This document shows, piece by piece, positions 47,951-58,215 of a stretch of 64,000 nucleotides of DNA. The notes under the pieces were generated by a model. The model was not told the DNA's origin and searched no databases. It was given only the letters and a program-made list of their open reading frames with translations. Source of the DNA: Cephalotrichum gorgonifer (lineage: Eukaryota; Ascomycota; Sordariomycetes; Microascales; Microascaceae); contig ONZQ02000006.1 of NCBI GenBank assembly GCA_900312665.1, positions 949,981 through 1,013,980 of the forward strand, in the 5' to 3' direction. The position numbers and the translations under genes were made by a program. Position 1 is the stretch's first letter. Each line of letters starts with the position of its first letter.

Positions 47951-47966
47951 GTACGAGTACTCGTAC
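47951..47966. repeat. GTAC-core perfect palindrome
   Basis: GTACGAGTACTCGTAC is identical to its reverse complement over all 16 bp, so it can form a symmetric protein site or a small cruciform. Confidence 0.8.
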
Positions 47967-49367
47967 AGGTTCCCGCCTCTAACATATTATTCTTTTTAGA
48001 TGAGAGGGCCCCAGAGAGCACTTTCGCCGGGCTTTCCCGGTGACCACTACGCGCACGTGGTATTTCCCCCAGGAACGGCTTCCGCCATTGAGGCTAGCGG
48101 ACGACGCTACTGGAAAGCGTACGAGCGAGTGCTACGAGTGGGAAGTGGTCTGGTGCCATTGCTGCGCGCTAGCCCCACATCCGGGGCCTTGGCGCCGAAG
48201 CCAGGTCACTCTGGAGAGCAGAATTGAGACGGACTGTCGTGGACTCCAATTATTATAATGTTGACTCCTCCCCGGAACGTGAGGATTGCGAGCCAAACAA
48301 GGCCGATAGTGTTAATAAACGACCCTGGGGAAAGTGACGGCCCCGTGCGACGCTGCTATATTGCATTGGACTGTCCCCGACAGCTTGAAACAAAGAGAGG
48401 AGGATATTCTTGGGTTTTTTCCGTTGCAACTCTGAGGGGAGGGGCATCTTCATCACAGGGTCAATATTGAGCTTACAAGTACGTCGGTGGGCCCGGGCGG
48501 GGAAAAAGGCGGGCAGATGTTCTCGGATGCAGCTGCATCGGGGAGGAGAGATTCTAGCAGGTGGTGACGTCTCCTCGAAGGTGAACCCCCCCCTTCATCC
48601 GCTACTTCCTATCTTGAAGCGGATACTTCCATGGGTGCGGGCTTTATTACCCAGTATTTTCACAGGTGCACCCTGGCGGCCGAGAGACTCCGCATCTCGA
48701 CGACACAACATAGTTCGGCACCGACGAGAAGTTGCCATCCCGACCCTGGAGTATCCCAGACTCTGGGGGAGGAGGGGTATTGTACTTGTACTTGGTCGAG
48801 GACAATATTAGGAGGAAGGGTGTGACGACTACTCAAGGCGAGCAGCCGCCGGACAGCGGGAATGTCTCGGTAGTCAGGCCGCTTCGCAATGACGTCTGAG
48901 ACCTGGGTTGTTGCGCTGCTGGGGCTCTTGCATGTCAGAGGATAGCCGCTTACTCCCCCATCGGCACCTCGGAGTACAATCAGTTGCTTTTGCTTGTCAG
49001 TTATTAATACCCCTCGCCTCCTTCCAGTACGGAATGACGAAGCGAGGGAACAACCACCTTTCCATATCTTTTGAGTTGCGATCATTGTGGAGGGAAAGCA
49101 CGGTTTGTAGCAGAGCCAGAGCACACACTGTGCGTCCCCACGCCCGAGCTCACATTACATTAGGGGAGGGGCCGGCCCCGCGGAGCGGGTCTCATCCAAT
49201 TCTTTAGATATGGATCGAACGAGGGTACGATGGACCCAACGGCGGTACGACAGAACAGGCAGTGCGTTCGATACCACCACACCGGCCGCCAAGAAGGGAA
49301 AGGCGGGATGCCCTCTGAGTACTCCGTGCTGGAGTGTCATTGGGCGCCAAACATGGACGACGACAGC

Positions 49368-49396
49368 GTACATGTACTCGTACTTGTACCCGTACG
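49368..49396. repeat. GTAC-core repeat, longest array seen
   Basis: Five GTAC cores at exact 6-bp spacing starting GTACATGTACTCGTACTTGT and continuing ACCCGTACG. Confidence 0.75.
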
Positions 49397-51325
49397 AATG
49401 CGTGACGCTGACAAACCTCGAGGCCGGAAACCAAGATGCTGCGAGGGTCAAGGTCTTATTACTTCGTACTTCTCCTTCCTATGATGTACTCGTATATGAT
49501 GGTGGCACTACCAAATCCATCGAGTTCTCGTGGTTGGAAAGGTGGAGGGCTAGGAGACCACGCCCGACTCGTCGCGGCGAAGGCAAAGTAGAGACTTCGG
49601 TCGGCCTGAGGTGACGAATCTTGGGGTTCGGTCCCACGAGGGAGGGTGTTCATTCTGTAGCTGGCGCCCCTACGCCTTGGGGCTTCTGAGCCAGCGATTG
49701 TGTTTTTCTATGGGCTCACCGACGCTTTGGAGAATACATGTACTTGTAGTGAAATTCGCTCTTGTCCTTCGTGCCAGGCGGCGACGTGGGGCGGAGCGTG
49801 GGGACCACAGCTACCTGAGTCATCCATTGCATCCCCTGCGCATCATCGCCCCCAAGGCACTTGCCTATCTAGCTCTACGTATACTATTTTAATAATACAA
49901 GCATTAGTAAAAAACCTCCTGGTCTGAGTTGGCAGCGTGAGTAATGTTCAACAGCCGCGACAGAAGGGTGGGGGTTTGAAATAACCACATAATCCAGGGG
50001 GAAGGAGGTGATTTCTTCGCCTCTACGCCTGAACTACAGGATATCCATTCCGCTTGCAAAGGTTTCCTTCCAAGTACTTGTACGAGTACGGCCAAACAAA
50101 TGTTGGCAGGTTTTCGTCTTTGCTGTGGCTGAGGAGTCTTTGCCAAGAAGGCCGCCGAAACGGGCCGCCACGTCAGCCGAGAGTCGTGGAGAAGCGAGCT
50201 GCAGATCGACAGGCGCGTACACGGCTGGCTGGCTTTGCCTGGCAAGAAAGGAAAGAATGAAAGGCGAGATGTCTCGAAAGGGCAGGGCGCAATGGGGGCC
50301 AGGTGACGAATTTCACAAGTCGCCCCTTATGGCATCCTACGAGGACGAGTAGGCTTGAAGTGTCGTCCTCCGTCTGCCAGGGCGAACGAGGGTGCATCTA
50401 CCGTACCCTTACGAGTACAAACAATACACGGCTAAGGCTTCACCGTCTGGTCCGAATGACACAAATGTTCAAACGGCCCTCTCGACAGGCGGTGACGGTG
50501 ACGTCCACTCATTTCTCAGAAGGATGGCCGTTTGCTTGCCTGTACCTTGCATTTTGCATTTGTGAAGCCTGGCCTCTCGGCTTGATCTAGGTTCATGGCG
50601 TAAGGCTTGGTTGCCTTTGCTCCTAGCAGGCCGATGTCGAGGAGTTGGTGGAGCCCTCTGGGTGCAAGTTCCACAATTGATGGCGACACACCCCCTCGAC
50701 AAGGTGCGGACACGGAGTACTTCCATGGGCTGTGGGGCCTTGTCGTAGGTGGTAGAAAGTTGTGCAACGGCAGGTGTAATACTCCGTATACTTCAAAGGA
50801 TGAACGACTGTGTGATGGGCCGCCCGGCGTGGTCAAGAGCACATCCTCATAAGGAGAAGTCTCACGGAGGCGGATCGCACATAGAAAGGCACATGCAATT
50901 ATTTCGCCCTTGAGCAGCAAGACATAGGAAGTATGGGAGTATTAGTATGATGAAACTAGGGAAATAGCGCTGGGTGGGAACCACAAGCTATGAAGGCCGC
51001 GGGTGGGTCCTTGGCCCGGGATGATGGGTCCTATCCAGCGAGAATAACGGGCGAATCTAAGACGCCCAAGATTAGAAGCTGTGAAATCGGGAGTCCCTGG
51101 CTGAAAGCCCCTGGTTCGTTGACGCAGGCAAGACTTACATACGAGCAGTAGTATAATAGGCATGGGGGCCGCAACAGGGAAGGGGGGAACCCGAGAAACA
51201 TTCTCGGACCAGATGTCTTGGTTCCAACGCTTGGGTGGAGATTGAGCGGCCTTAATCCGGGAGGGAAAGGAGGACTCTTTTCTTTCTTCTTTCTTTTTGG
51301 TCGTGTTTCTTGAAACCTTCCACAA

Positions 51326-51344
51326 CGTACGAGTACGAGTACGG
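51326..51344. repeat. GTAC-core repeat
   Basis: CGTACGAGTACGAGTACGG, with three GTAC cores at 6-bp spacing and GA spacers. Confidence 0.75.
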
Positions 51345-52220
51345 ACATGGAATATTTTGTGCATTGCATAGCTTGGCAAATTCGGCAACACCCACCCGTC
51401 AAGTGTCGAAAGCAAACAGAAGCTTTCCAAACAAGTCCCTCCCCCTCAACCTTTCAAAAAGTGCTATAAAAACCGCTTGTCGATACACTCGGTTTTGGGA
51501 CACGAATAACAGACCTCCCTCCCCGTCTACTTAAGCGAGCAATCTTAGAATTAGGCTTTAGTGCCCGTGCTCCTCCAAGTATAATAATGCTTGGGAGTAT
51601 TCGCTCGGTTGGCAAGATCGACGGGACGACTTCGGATGAGAAACCGGCGGGATCTGTTTAGGGATAGCAAGGGGGGGATGCGCCACCCAAACAAGGAAAC
51701 CGATTTACCTGTTCTGTCCACGCCAGACATGAAACAAAACCCACCCGCAGGTACTCACCCTTATGGCATCAGATCCTCCAGGGTTTCTCGTACCGGAGCA
51801 AAAGAAAAAAGAAAGGAAAGGAGAACAAAAGGGGGGAGTATGGTTTATTTTAGGGGTATTTTTGTTCGTTTTACCTCTGCCCGTCACCTCGCTCATGCCC
51901 AGGCAAGACAGACAATGACAGGCAGGGGGGGGGAGGGAACAGAGTGGAGGTAATGTACATCTTGCGTTGGGCGGCTTTCTCCGATGGGCGGGTATTATGC
52001 CGGGGGCTGCATTGCAGAAATGCATCCAGGATTCAGGAACCGCTTGCCCGAGGATCCCTTCCCTCCACCGACCCCTCTACACCCAAGAGGAATCAGGGTG
52101 GTCAGAATCTGCACCTATGCATCATCGGGGCCCTATGGACGGGTAACTCCGTCGCTTACTATGTAGATGCAGATCAGTCCTCCGGATAGTAAGCCTGCGC
52201 AGAGCAGCGAGACGGTTAAA

Positions 52221-52240
52221 CTACGAGTACAAGTACGTAG
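52221..52240. repeat. GTAC-core imperfect palindrome
   Basis: CTACGAGTACAAGTACGTAG, with inverted CTACG/CGTAG ends around two GTAC cores. Confidence 0.7.
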
Positions 52241-52441
52241 CGCGATTGGATACCATTGCCTGTAGAGTGACGAGCGACTTTGCTGAGAGACACAGTACGT
52301 ACCTCCGCTCTAAGGATGCTTGCGCCTCCTGCCCCAGCCTCATCCTTCCTGTATCACTGACCCGATCTACAGATCTCGGTCCTTTCCTCACCGGGTAACA
52401 TCATTCGGATATTATATTTCTTCTCATGAAGAGCGAAGGGC

Positions 52442-52457
52442 GGGGGGGGGGGGGGGG
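52442..52457 (+). repeat. G16 homopolymer at gap edge
   Basis: Sixteen G residues run straight into the unknown bases, as at the first gap. Confidence 0.8.
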
Positions 52458-52500
52458 NNNNNNNNNNNNNNNNNNNNNNNNNNNNNNNNNNNNNNNNNNN
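52458..52500. other. Assembly gap (43 N)
   Basis: Unknown bases next to a G homopolymer. Confidence 0.99.
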
Positions 52501-53137
52501 AGGAAGGAAGTGATGGTTTCAGTGGGTGGGTCGGTAATGGGTGATTTCTATTTCTGGAATACCCTCGTATATGAGGTGTCCCTCTCTTCCTGCACGATAC
52601 ATTGCTCGTAAATGGTCTGGGGGTCACGATGTATGCTGTGGGTGGATGGTTAACCAGGTGGGATCTCTTGTAATATTGTCCACGCGGAGGGGGGGGCGAG
52701 TTTGACCAGGAAAATGTGGAAGAACACTATGAGTATCACTTGCAGGTAAGGAAAGGGAAGCATGTTCTGTGTACTGAAGTAATACTTGTACGAGGAACAC
52801 CGAGACCCAGGGCCTCTAATGGATGCAAGTTGCCCCTCCTTTCCGCTCCCTGCATCGAGTTAACGGCGGGTTATCCGGGCGGGTGTGCCTCTCCAGTCCG
52901 TCCGCGCTTTGAATTTCTCCGTCCAAGTGAGACTGCGGAGAAGCGAATTGAGAGTGCATCAAGCGGCATTATTAATCGATAGCTTCTGGAGAATTAAGCA
53001 GAATGCAACACAACTAATGGCCGGTAGAACGGAAACAACCACTTCCAGAACGAGTGCTCTAACAGCGTATTAGCGCAGTACCTGTTCAATCGAATTGAGG
53101 AGACGGTTGACGGACCAGCGATACCGAGGGGTGCTTG

Positions 53138-53167
53138 CCCTCTTCCCTTCCCCTTCCCCTTCCCCCA
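53138..53167 (+). repeat. CCCCTT simple repeat
   Basis: About 30 bp of TTCCCC units in an otherwise featureless stretch. Confidence 0.7.
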
Positions 53168-54632
53168 TCTCCATAGGTGACTTCTGGAACGAACCCCAAG
53201 GACCAGGGACCATTATTTTGCTCATCCCCGAGTGACAGCGTCATCCCTGGCTTGAGCGCTGAGTAACTACTGCCCTGCTAACACACACGAGTACAGAGGG
53301 GATCCCCCATACGGAGCAGCAGCTGGTACTTGTACTCACAGTGCACCATTCATAAGTGGGAACATAATGTATGTACAAGTATGGGGTGGTATCCACCCCT
53401 CAGAGCAAACCCCGACCTAGTTAAAAGCCACCACTCGATGATACATGTAGTCAGTCCGGAACTTGATGAGGACAAAAGAGTATTACTTTCCAGCTTTCTT
53501 TTGTGTTACCAATCGTCGTTCGCCACTCGTACGAAATGAATGAATCAATGAGGTCGACGAAGTAATAGGCCCGATTTTTAGCATGGGGTTCCGTCATCCT
53601 CCGGCCCCCAAGACCCAGGGAGAGAGCCCCCAGCTTTGCGTGACAGGCGGCCGTCATCGGCTGACAAGCGCCCTTAGCTCGAAAATGGGGCCGGTTTGGG
53701 GGGGGGAATGAGTTAGGTATCGTACCCCCCTTCTCCTGTGGGGAACAAAGGGCAACAGCATGAGAGCCATCACCCCTGTCTTCAAGGGAGAAGGGACGGT
53801 CCCTACTCAGTAAACGAACACTTACCCCAGAGTTCGAACTCGACTCCCGACGTACTTGGATACACCGCCCCCAAGTGGTTGTGTTACCCTCGTGCTCGTA
53901 TACCCCCTCCTCCCCCAAAGAGAACAGTGGCGGAATTGGTTCGCACTTGTAAAGCTCCAGAAATATTGGCCTAGCGGCCTTCTGTCGCAGCGCTAAGGCT
54001 TGGAGCTAGCCCGTGCCGGATCGTCCTTCACACCACTCTCAGAAGAGGCCTAGCTCGCCCCGGTTTGCGTCCCCGGTTCCTTGCTCGTGTGGTCTGTCCG
54101 TGGGCCTACGAGTAGATGACCCCCAATTCTTGGCGAGAAACTCCACACACACCCTCTCTCTCTCTTGAACAATCTAGGCCCTGGGCCGATGGTCATGCGA
54201 TTGATTGAAGGAAAAGAGAAAAATAAAGAGGTGAAAAATCGCTTCGGTCTCTAGCGAAAAAGCGCGCGCAATTGACTCGAACAGCGGACTGTACTTGTAT
54301 ACAGGAGCACCAGGGGTTCCTTCAATCCTCCTTTAAGGATTTAAATAGAGTCCTCTGTGCAGATACTACGTGAGGTACAAAAAATCCGCTCAGAATAGTA
54401 CAAGGATCAACCCACGTTTGGGACCGGGGTGGGGTTTTGGGGGACCCGGACAATCCCAAATGTTCGGGAGGGTTTTGCCTTCGCCACCCCATATCCCGCG
54501 GTCTAGATGCCACCCAAGAGCGGCCCTTGCTGCGCACGGAGTACATGGGCTCTCGTATGAACACCAAATGCCTACTCGGCCTCGTACCTTCCAAGGAATG
54601 TTGACCGTTCGTTCTGTTACAGCGGCCCAATC

Positions 54633-54656
54633 TACAAGTACGGGTACGAGTACTCG
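54633..54656. repeat. GTAC-core repeat
   Basis: TACAAGTACGGGTACGAGTA followed by CTCG. Four TAC cores at 6-bp spacing. Confidence 0.7.
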
Positions 54657-56302
54657 CCCCGTACACACACCCCTCACTTGTGCGCTCGTCCGAGTAGAGG
54701 GAGGGGGGATGCCATGTCATGCAGCTTCTTCTCTGGGCAGATTGGGTGCATCACACTTGCATACAATTGCCTCTTTGCGTTGTCGGATACGGCAAGTACG
54801 ACCGGTGCAAGTTCTGCGAGCTGGAGTTCTCGCAGATCCGTGGCGCCCTTGGCTTTTCCCACTCCAGCTTCCCTCCCCCCCCTCGGCCGCTATGTACCGG
54901 GTTATCGCCACGTCCGGAGGGGGCCGCGGAATGAAATATCTCACTGTTGAGGGCAAAAGTGCTCGTACGAGTCCTGTCCTCGGAATTATAAGACCTGTTA
55001 TTGTTATGACGAGAATACCTAGTCCATAAAAGGCGTGTGGTTCTGAAGCGGGGCGGGTCGTCGGGGTTACGGGGCTAGTACGAGTATGAATGAGTATACG
55101 ACTACTTGGGCGGAGATATGAGCAATACTTTGTACTTCTGTCCTCGTAGTTACGAAGTCGTATCGTGATCGCTCTGGCTGCCTTGTCAGTTCATCCCCAT
55201 GACTAATCCAGAATGACATCCAATCCATTCATGGAAATACTTGAACACCAAAGACATAGCAGAGGAGGTGAGACTAGATGACACTGCTCGTACTAGGTCG
55301 TCGCTCAGCATTCGCATGGCGTGACAGACGAAGGAAGAAGAGTAAATACAAGTATGATTGAAGGGGCGATTGGGTCCCCCGAAGGCGCCACCTTCCTGGT
55401 TTCCTCCTCTGTAAATCCCGGTTTCGACATTTTGTTCCGGTGCGGTTTTGTCAAAGATGCCGCCTCACTCACTGTACACACTTCCAGTGCCCAGTTCGGG
55501 TTGCTTCGTAAAGAAGATCCTCGCCACACAGACGATGGATCGTCCTGCCCCGCGCCCTGCTCATTCCTCATACACACGCGACGTAGGCGACTCCTGATCA
55601 GAGAGCGCGCAGAAATTAAACTTGGGATGAAAGAGGGAGCACTGTGGTGCTGGTGCCCCTCGAGCCCCCCTGTGCAAATCAGTTCCAAAGGGCCTGGACC
55701 CGGAGGTCGATCATACGGGCCTTCTTGTTTCCCCCTTCACCGAGTTCGGCCGAAACCAGGTACCGGGTTACCGGGGGATAGAAGGGCCGACCCCTTCATT
55801 TCCTCACGTCCGGATTCCGTCCGTCCCGGAGGAGGTGTATGTGTATATGTGTCGACTGTTAAAGAAACCCCGCCTGCCTGTGAATATCCGACAATTCTTC
55901 GTGGCTGCTTGCTCACGATTGCCCTCGTAAGCAATGTAGGAAGCTCTAAAGGTGATATAGTTTTAAAGCGCCCGCGGGCATGAAGTATGAAAGTAGTTTG
56001 CTCCCGGGACTGGGTCCGCCCAGACGGAGTGACAGAACCCGGAAGCACACGATGGGAGTCCCAGGAGGTGTCCCAGGAGGTGCCCGAGAGCTTCGCTCTG
56101 TGTAGAGTACACCGCAATAACGAGCTCGCTACCGGAAAACGTTGGAGAAGCCAGAGCTTCCCCCATTGAGAAGTGTCTAGTGATAGAGCACCTCTCGGGG
56201 AGCCTGAGGCGAGTGAGGGGTATCAACCTGGCCTAGCTAACTAACGAAGCGATATTGCACATTTATCGTCTGCTGAGTCGCAAGAGCTTCCTTTTATCCC
56301 AC

Positions 56303-56515
56303 ATGCCTTTAACGCAACCGTCCATCGCGGAGTGGAGCGAGCGTTTTGTTAATCTTCACCCACGTTATGAAGCGGAGCAACGTCCTATCGCGTTCGTCAA
56401 GACAGATTGGCAACGTATGAGCCTGGCAAAAGACGGTGCACGGGTAGGAAAGCGCCCCGATGAGGATCACGCCAGGGCTCTAGGCTTCGAGGTAGGTTGC
56501 GTCGATGTCTCCTAG
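56303..56515 (+). CDS. Doubtful small open frame of unknown function
   Basis: 70 codons from the ATG at 56303. The product (MPLTQPSIAEWSERF, then HPRYEAEQRPIAFVKTDW) has a balanced amino-acid composition and looks more protein-like than other frames in this gene-poor stretch. A donor-like GTAGGT lies near its end, so it could be a first exon or a remnant. I recognise no family, and chance is a real alternative. Confidence 0.2.
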   Translation: MPLTQPSIAEWSERFVNLHPRYEAEQRPIAFVKTDWQRMSLAKDGARVGKRPDEDHARALGFEVGCVDVS

Positions 56516-56935
56516 ATCGCCGGACTAGGGTCGCTTATTTAGCATGCTGGGACGGCACCAACGGAGGTACATGTATCAATCTAGGGAGATACTGCTTTAA
56601 AACCTCGCCTAATTCGTCTCGAAGATTTTGCCAAAACCATCAACTCGCGCCCCCCACCTCTGGTGTTGTAAAGAAAACATCCCAAAAGTCATATCCTCGG
56701 CAAACGTCATGTCGCGAATTACTCGCCGTCTTCATTATCCCTCATCTCGACGTTGGCTGACATGGTAGACATTATGGCTCTACTTGGCCCAGGGGTCTCG
56801 TCCTCTATCCGGCGCCGAATCCTCGGGGTCATCATCGGGGGGGGATGCTCGGAGTGGTCCTCCATGTTATCCTTCAAGTTGGCCGTTCAGGCTGACCACG
56901 TTATCCTCCGTGTCGACCTCCATAGTATACACATA

Positions 56936-57599
56936 CTACTGGGTCTTGAATAGGAGGATGGCACAGTGACCGAGGTAGAAGTAGAGGAAGTGCTTCGTTT
57001 CTGGAGTCGCATTGTTAGTATCTAGGATTCAGGGCCGTGGCAAGCTCGGGTCGGGGGCAAGTACCGTGCGTAACAAAACTTCCAAAGTTCCTTCCAACGA
57101 TACAGTGCCAGGTAGGACCCTTACGCTCGTCGAACTGCCGAAGGGTTAGCCAGGACCGGCATTTGGGAGAGGTAGGGGTCAACTGACGGTCCTCTTGATG
57201 TGCTGGGCGATGTCCTATCATGATAAAGCACGACTTGTCAGTAACCTTCCCATGAAGGCTATCAGGGGTGAACCCGAACCTTCTCGATGGTGAACTTGCT
57301 CATCGCTTCCTGGGCTAATTCATTCTTATCAGCATCAACCTTGCCATGTTAAGGTGCAAACCAACATACCGACTTCGATCGCCTCCTGCTGCATGTCCTC
57401 AGACTATATATGGAATCAGCGGTCGTGTTCAACCGACTCGATCGGGAACCTTACCATGTCGGCGGACTTGATCTGGGCTAAGCGAGACGCACTTAATTAG
57501 CGTATGATCATTGTGGGCGGAGCTTTGGGGTGGGGAGGTTATCGAACCTTCAAGCTTCTCCCTCGGCAGAGGAGAGCTGGGCGGCTTTGTTTCGGCCAT
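56936..57599 (-). CDS. Dynein light chain LC8 (DYNLL/Dyn2)
   Basis: Seven exons on the minus strand, 57548-57599, 57455-57477, 57370-57403, 57280-57314, 57188-57214, 57065-57134 and 56936-57000, give 101 residues. No exon exceeds 70 nt, and two are micro-exons of 23 and 27 nt. The product contains IKSADMSEDMQQEAIEVAQE, then KFTIEKDIAQHIKRTFDERK, GPTWHCIVGRNFGSFVTHET and KHFLYFYLGHCAILLFKTQ, a nearly complete match to the LC8 fold. LC8 is a homodimer that binds short linear motifs. It is a hub subunit of cytoplasmic dynein and also works at nuclear pores and other complexes. The N-terminal extension (MAETKPPSSPLPREK) is longer than in animals. Intron lengths are 51-70 nt. It is divergent from MRD1. 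Confidence 0.96.
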
Positions 57600-58215
57600 T
57601 ATGATCCGGTGTAGTAAAGAGATAGAGGGTTTCGTGTATTGACGGCGTCGATTAGGAGGTGTGGGCTACCAGGTTATTAGCATAAAGGGGTAGGTCCATT
57701 CGCCGTCGCAGATGGATGCGCTCTGCCCCTCCGCGATGTAAACAGAATGGAGGTCCGTTGTGCGACTTACGATTACGAATCGGCAAAGCTAGAGTGCGCG
57801 TTCGGTGGAACAGCACGGAAGTATCAGTGTGTGGCTGCAGACAGCAATAGCTTGTGGCAAGAATGCGCGAGTCGAGCGCGTTAGGATTTGAAAGATGTTT
57901 GTCGAACCGGACCCCCGAAAAGAAATAGACGTGGATTAGATTTCCTGACTGGTTTATCCATTCCAGCTGGACGCACCTCCCCCTTCTTCTCTTGAGCTGC
58001 AGGTCCCTGAAGCAATCAGACCAATCTAACCCCGGTAAGCTAAAGTGGAGTTGTTCATCACGTGTAGATAACCGATAAGCTAAGAAGAAGGAAATAAAAA
58101 TTTAGCATACGAAGGCTAGAAAAACACTCCAAACCCGCACTTATGGTTCCAAGTCTTTCTTCCTCTCCTACTTCTCTTCCATGAACCCTCCCGCCATCAA
58201 TCTCGGACCGCCATA
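57600..58215. promoter_or_regulatory. Divergent promoter of LC8 and MRD1
   Basis: 616 bp between the two start codons. The MRD1-proximal part has CCAAT (58021-58025), CACGTG (about 58059-58064), GATAACCGATAAG (58067-58079) and AAAAATTT (58096-58103). The last two match motifs in the NAN1/RPB10 promoter. A 5'-leader intron of the LC8 gene is possible (donor-like GTAAGT near 57770 on the minus strand). Confidence 0.5.

Larger units (their letters stand above)
45227..56935. other. Gene-poor stretch of 11.7 kb
   Basis: No gene with a recognisable domain was found on either strand. Many open frames of 60-160 codons exist, but their composition looks random and they change frame without splice support. 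There are no transposon protein motifs, rRNA or tRNA. The striking content is a high density of GTAC-core repeats (about 20 sites between 46279 and 55100). Motifs such as TACGGAGTAC also recur (for example near 45935, 50715 and 54540). It also holds the ELL promoter (left end) and the second assembly gap. Confidence 0.55.

Noticed and set aside
49368..54656. GTAC repeats as telomeric or CRISPR repeats
   Set aside because: No TTAGGG units and no regular repeat-spacer arrangement of CRISPR length; copies are short and irregularly spaced.
54719..54934. Open frame with a CKFC Cys pair suggesting a small zinc protein
   Set aside because: Only one Cys pair, no second half of a zinc site, and no conserved context or splice support.
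45227..56935. Transposon or viral-element relic in the gene-poor stretch
   Set aside because: No reverse transcriptase, integrase, transposase or capsid-like motif and no terminal repeats were found by eye on either strand.
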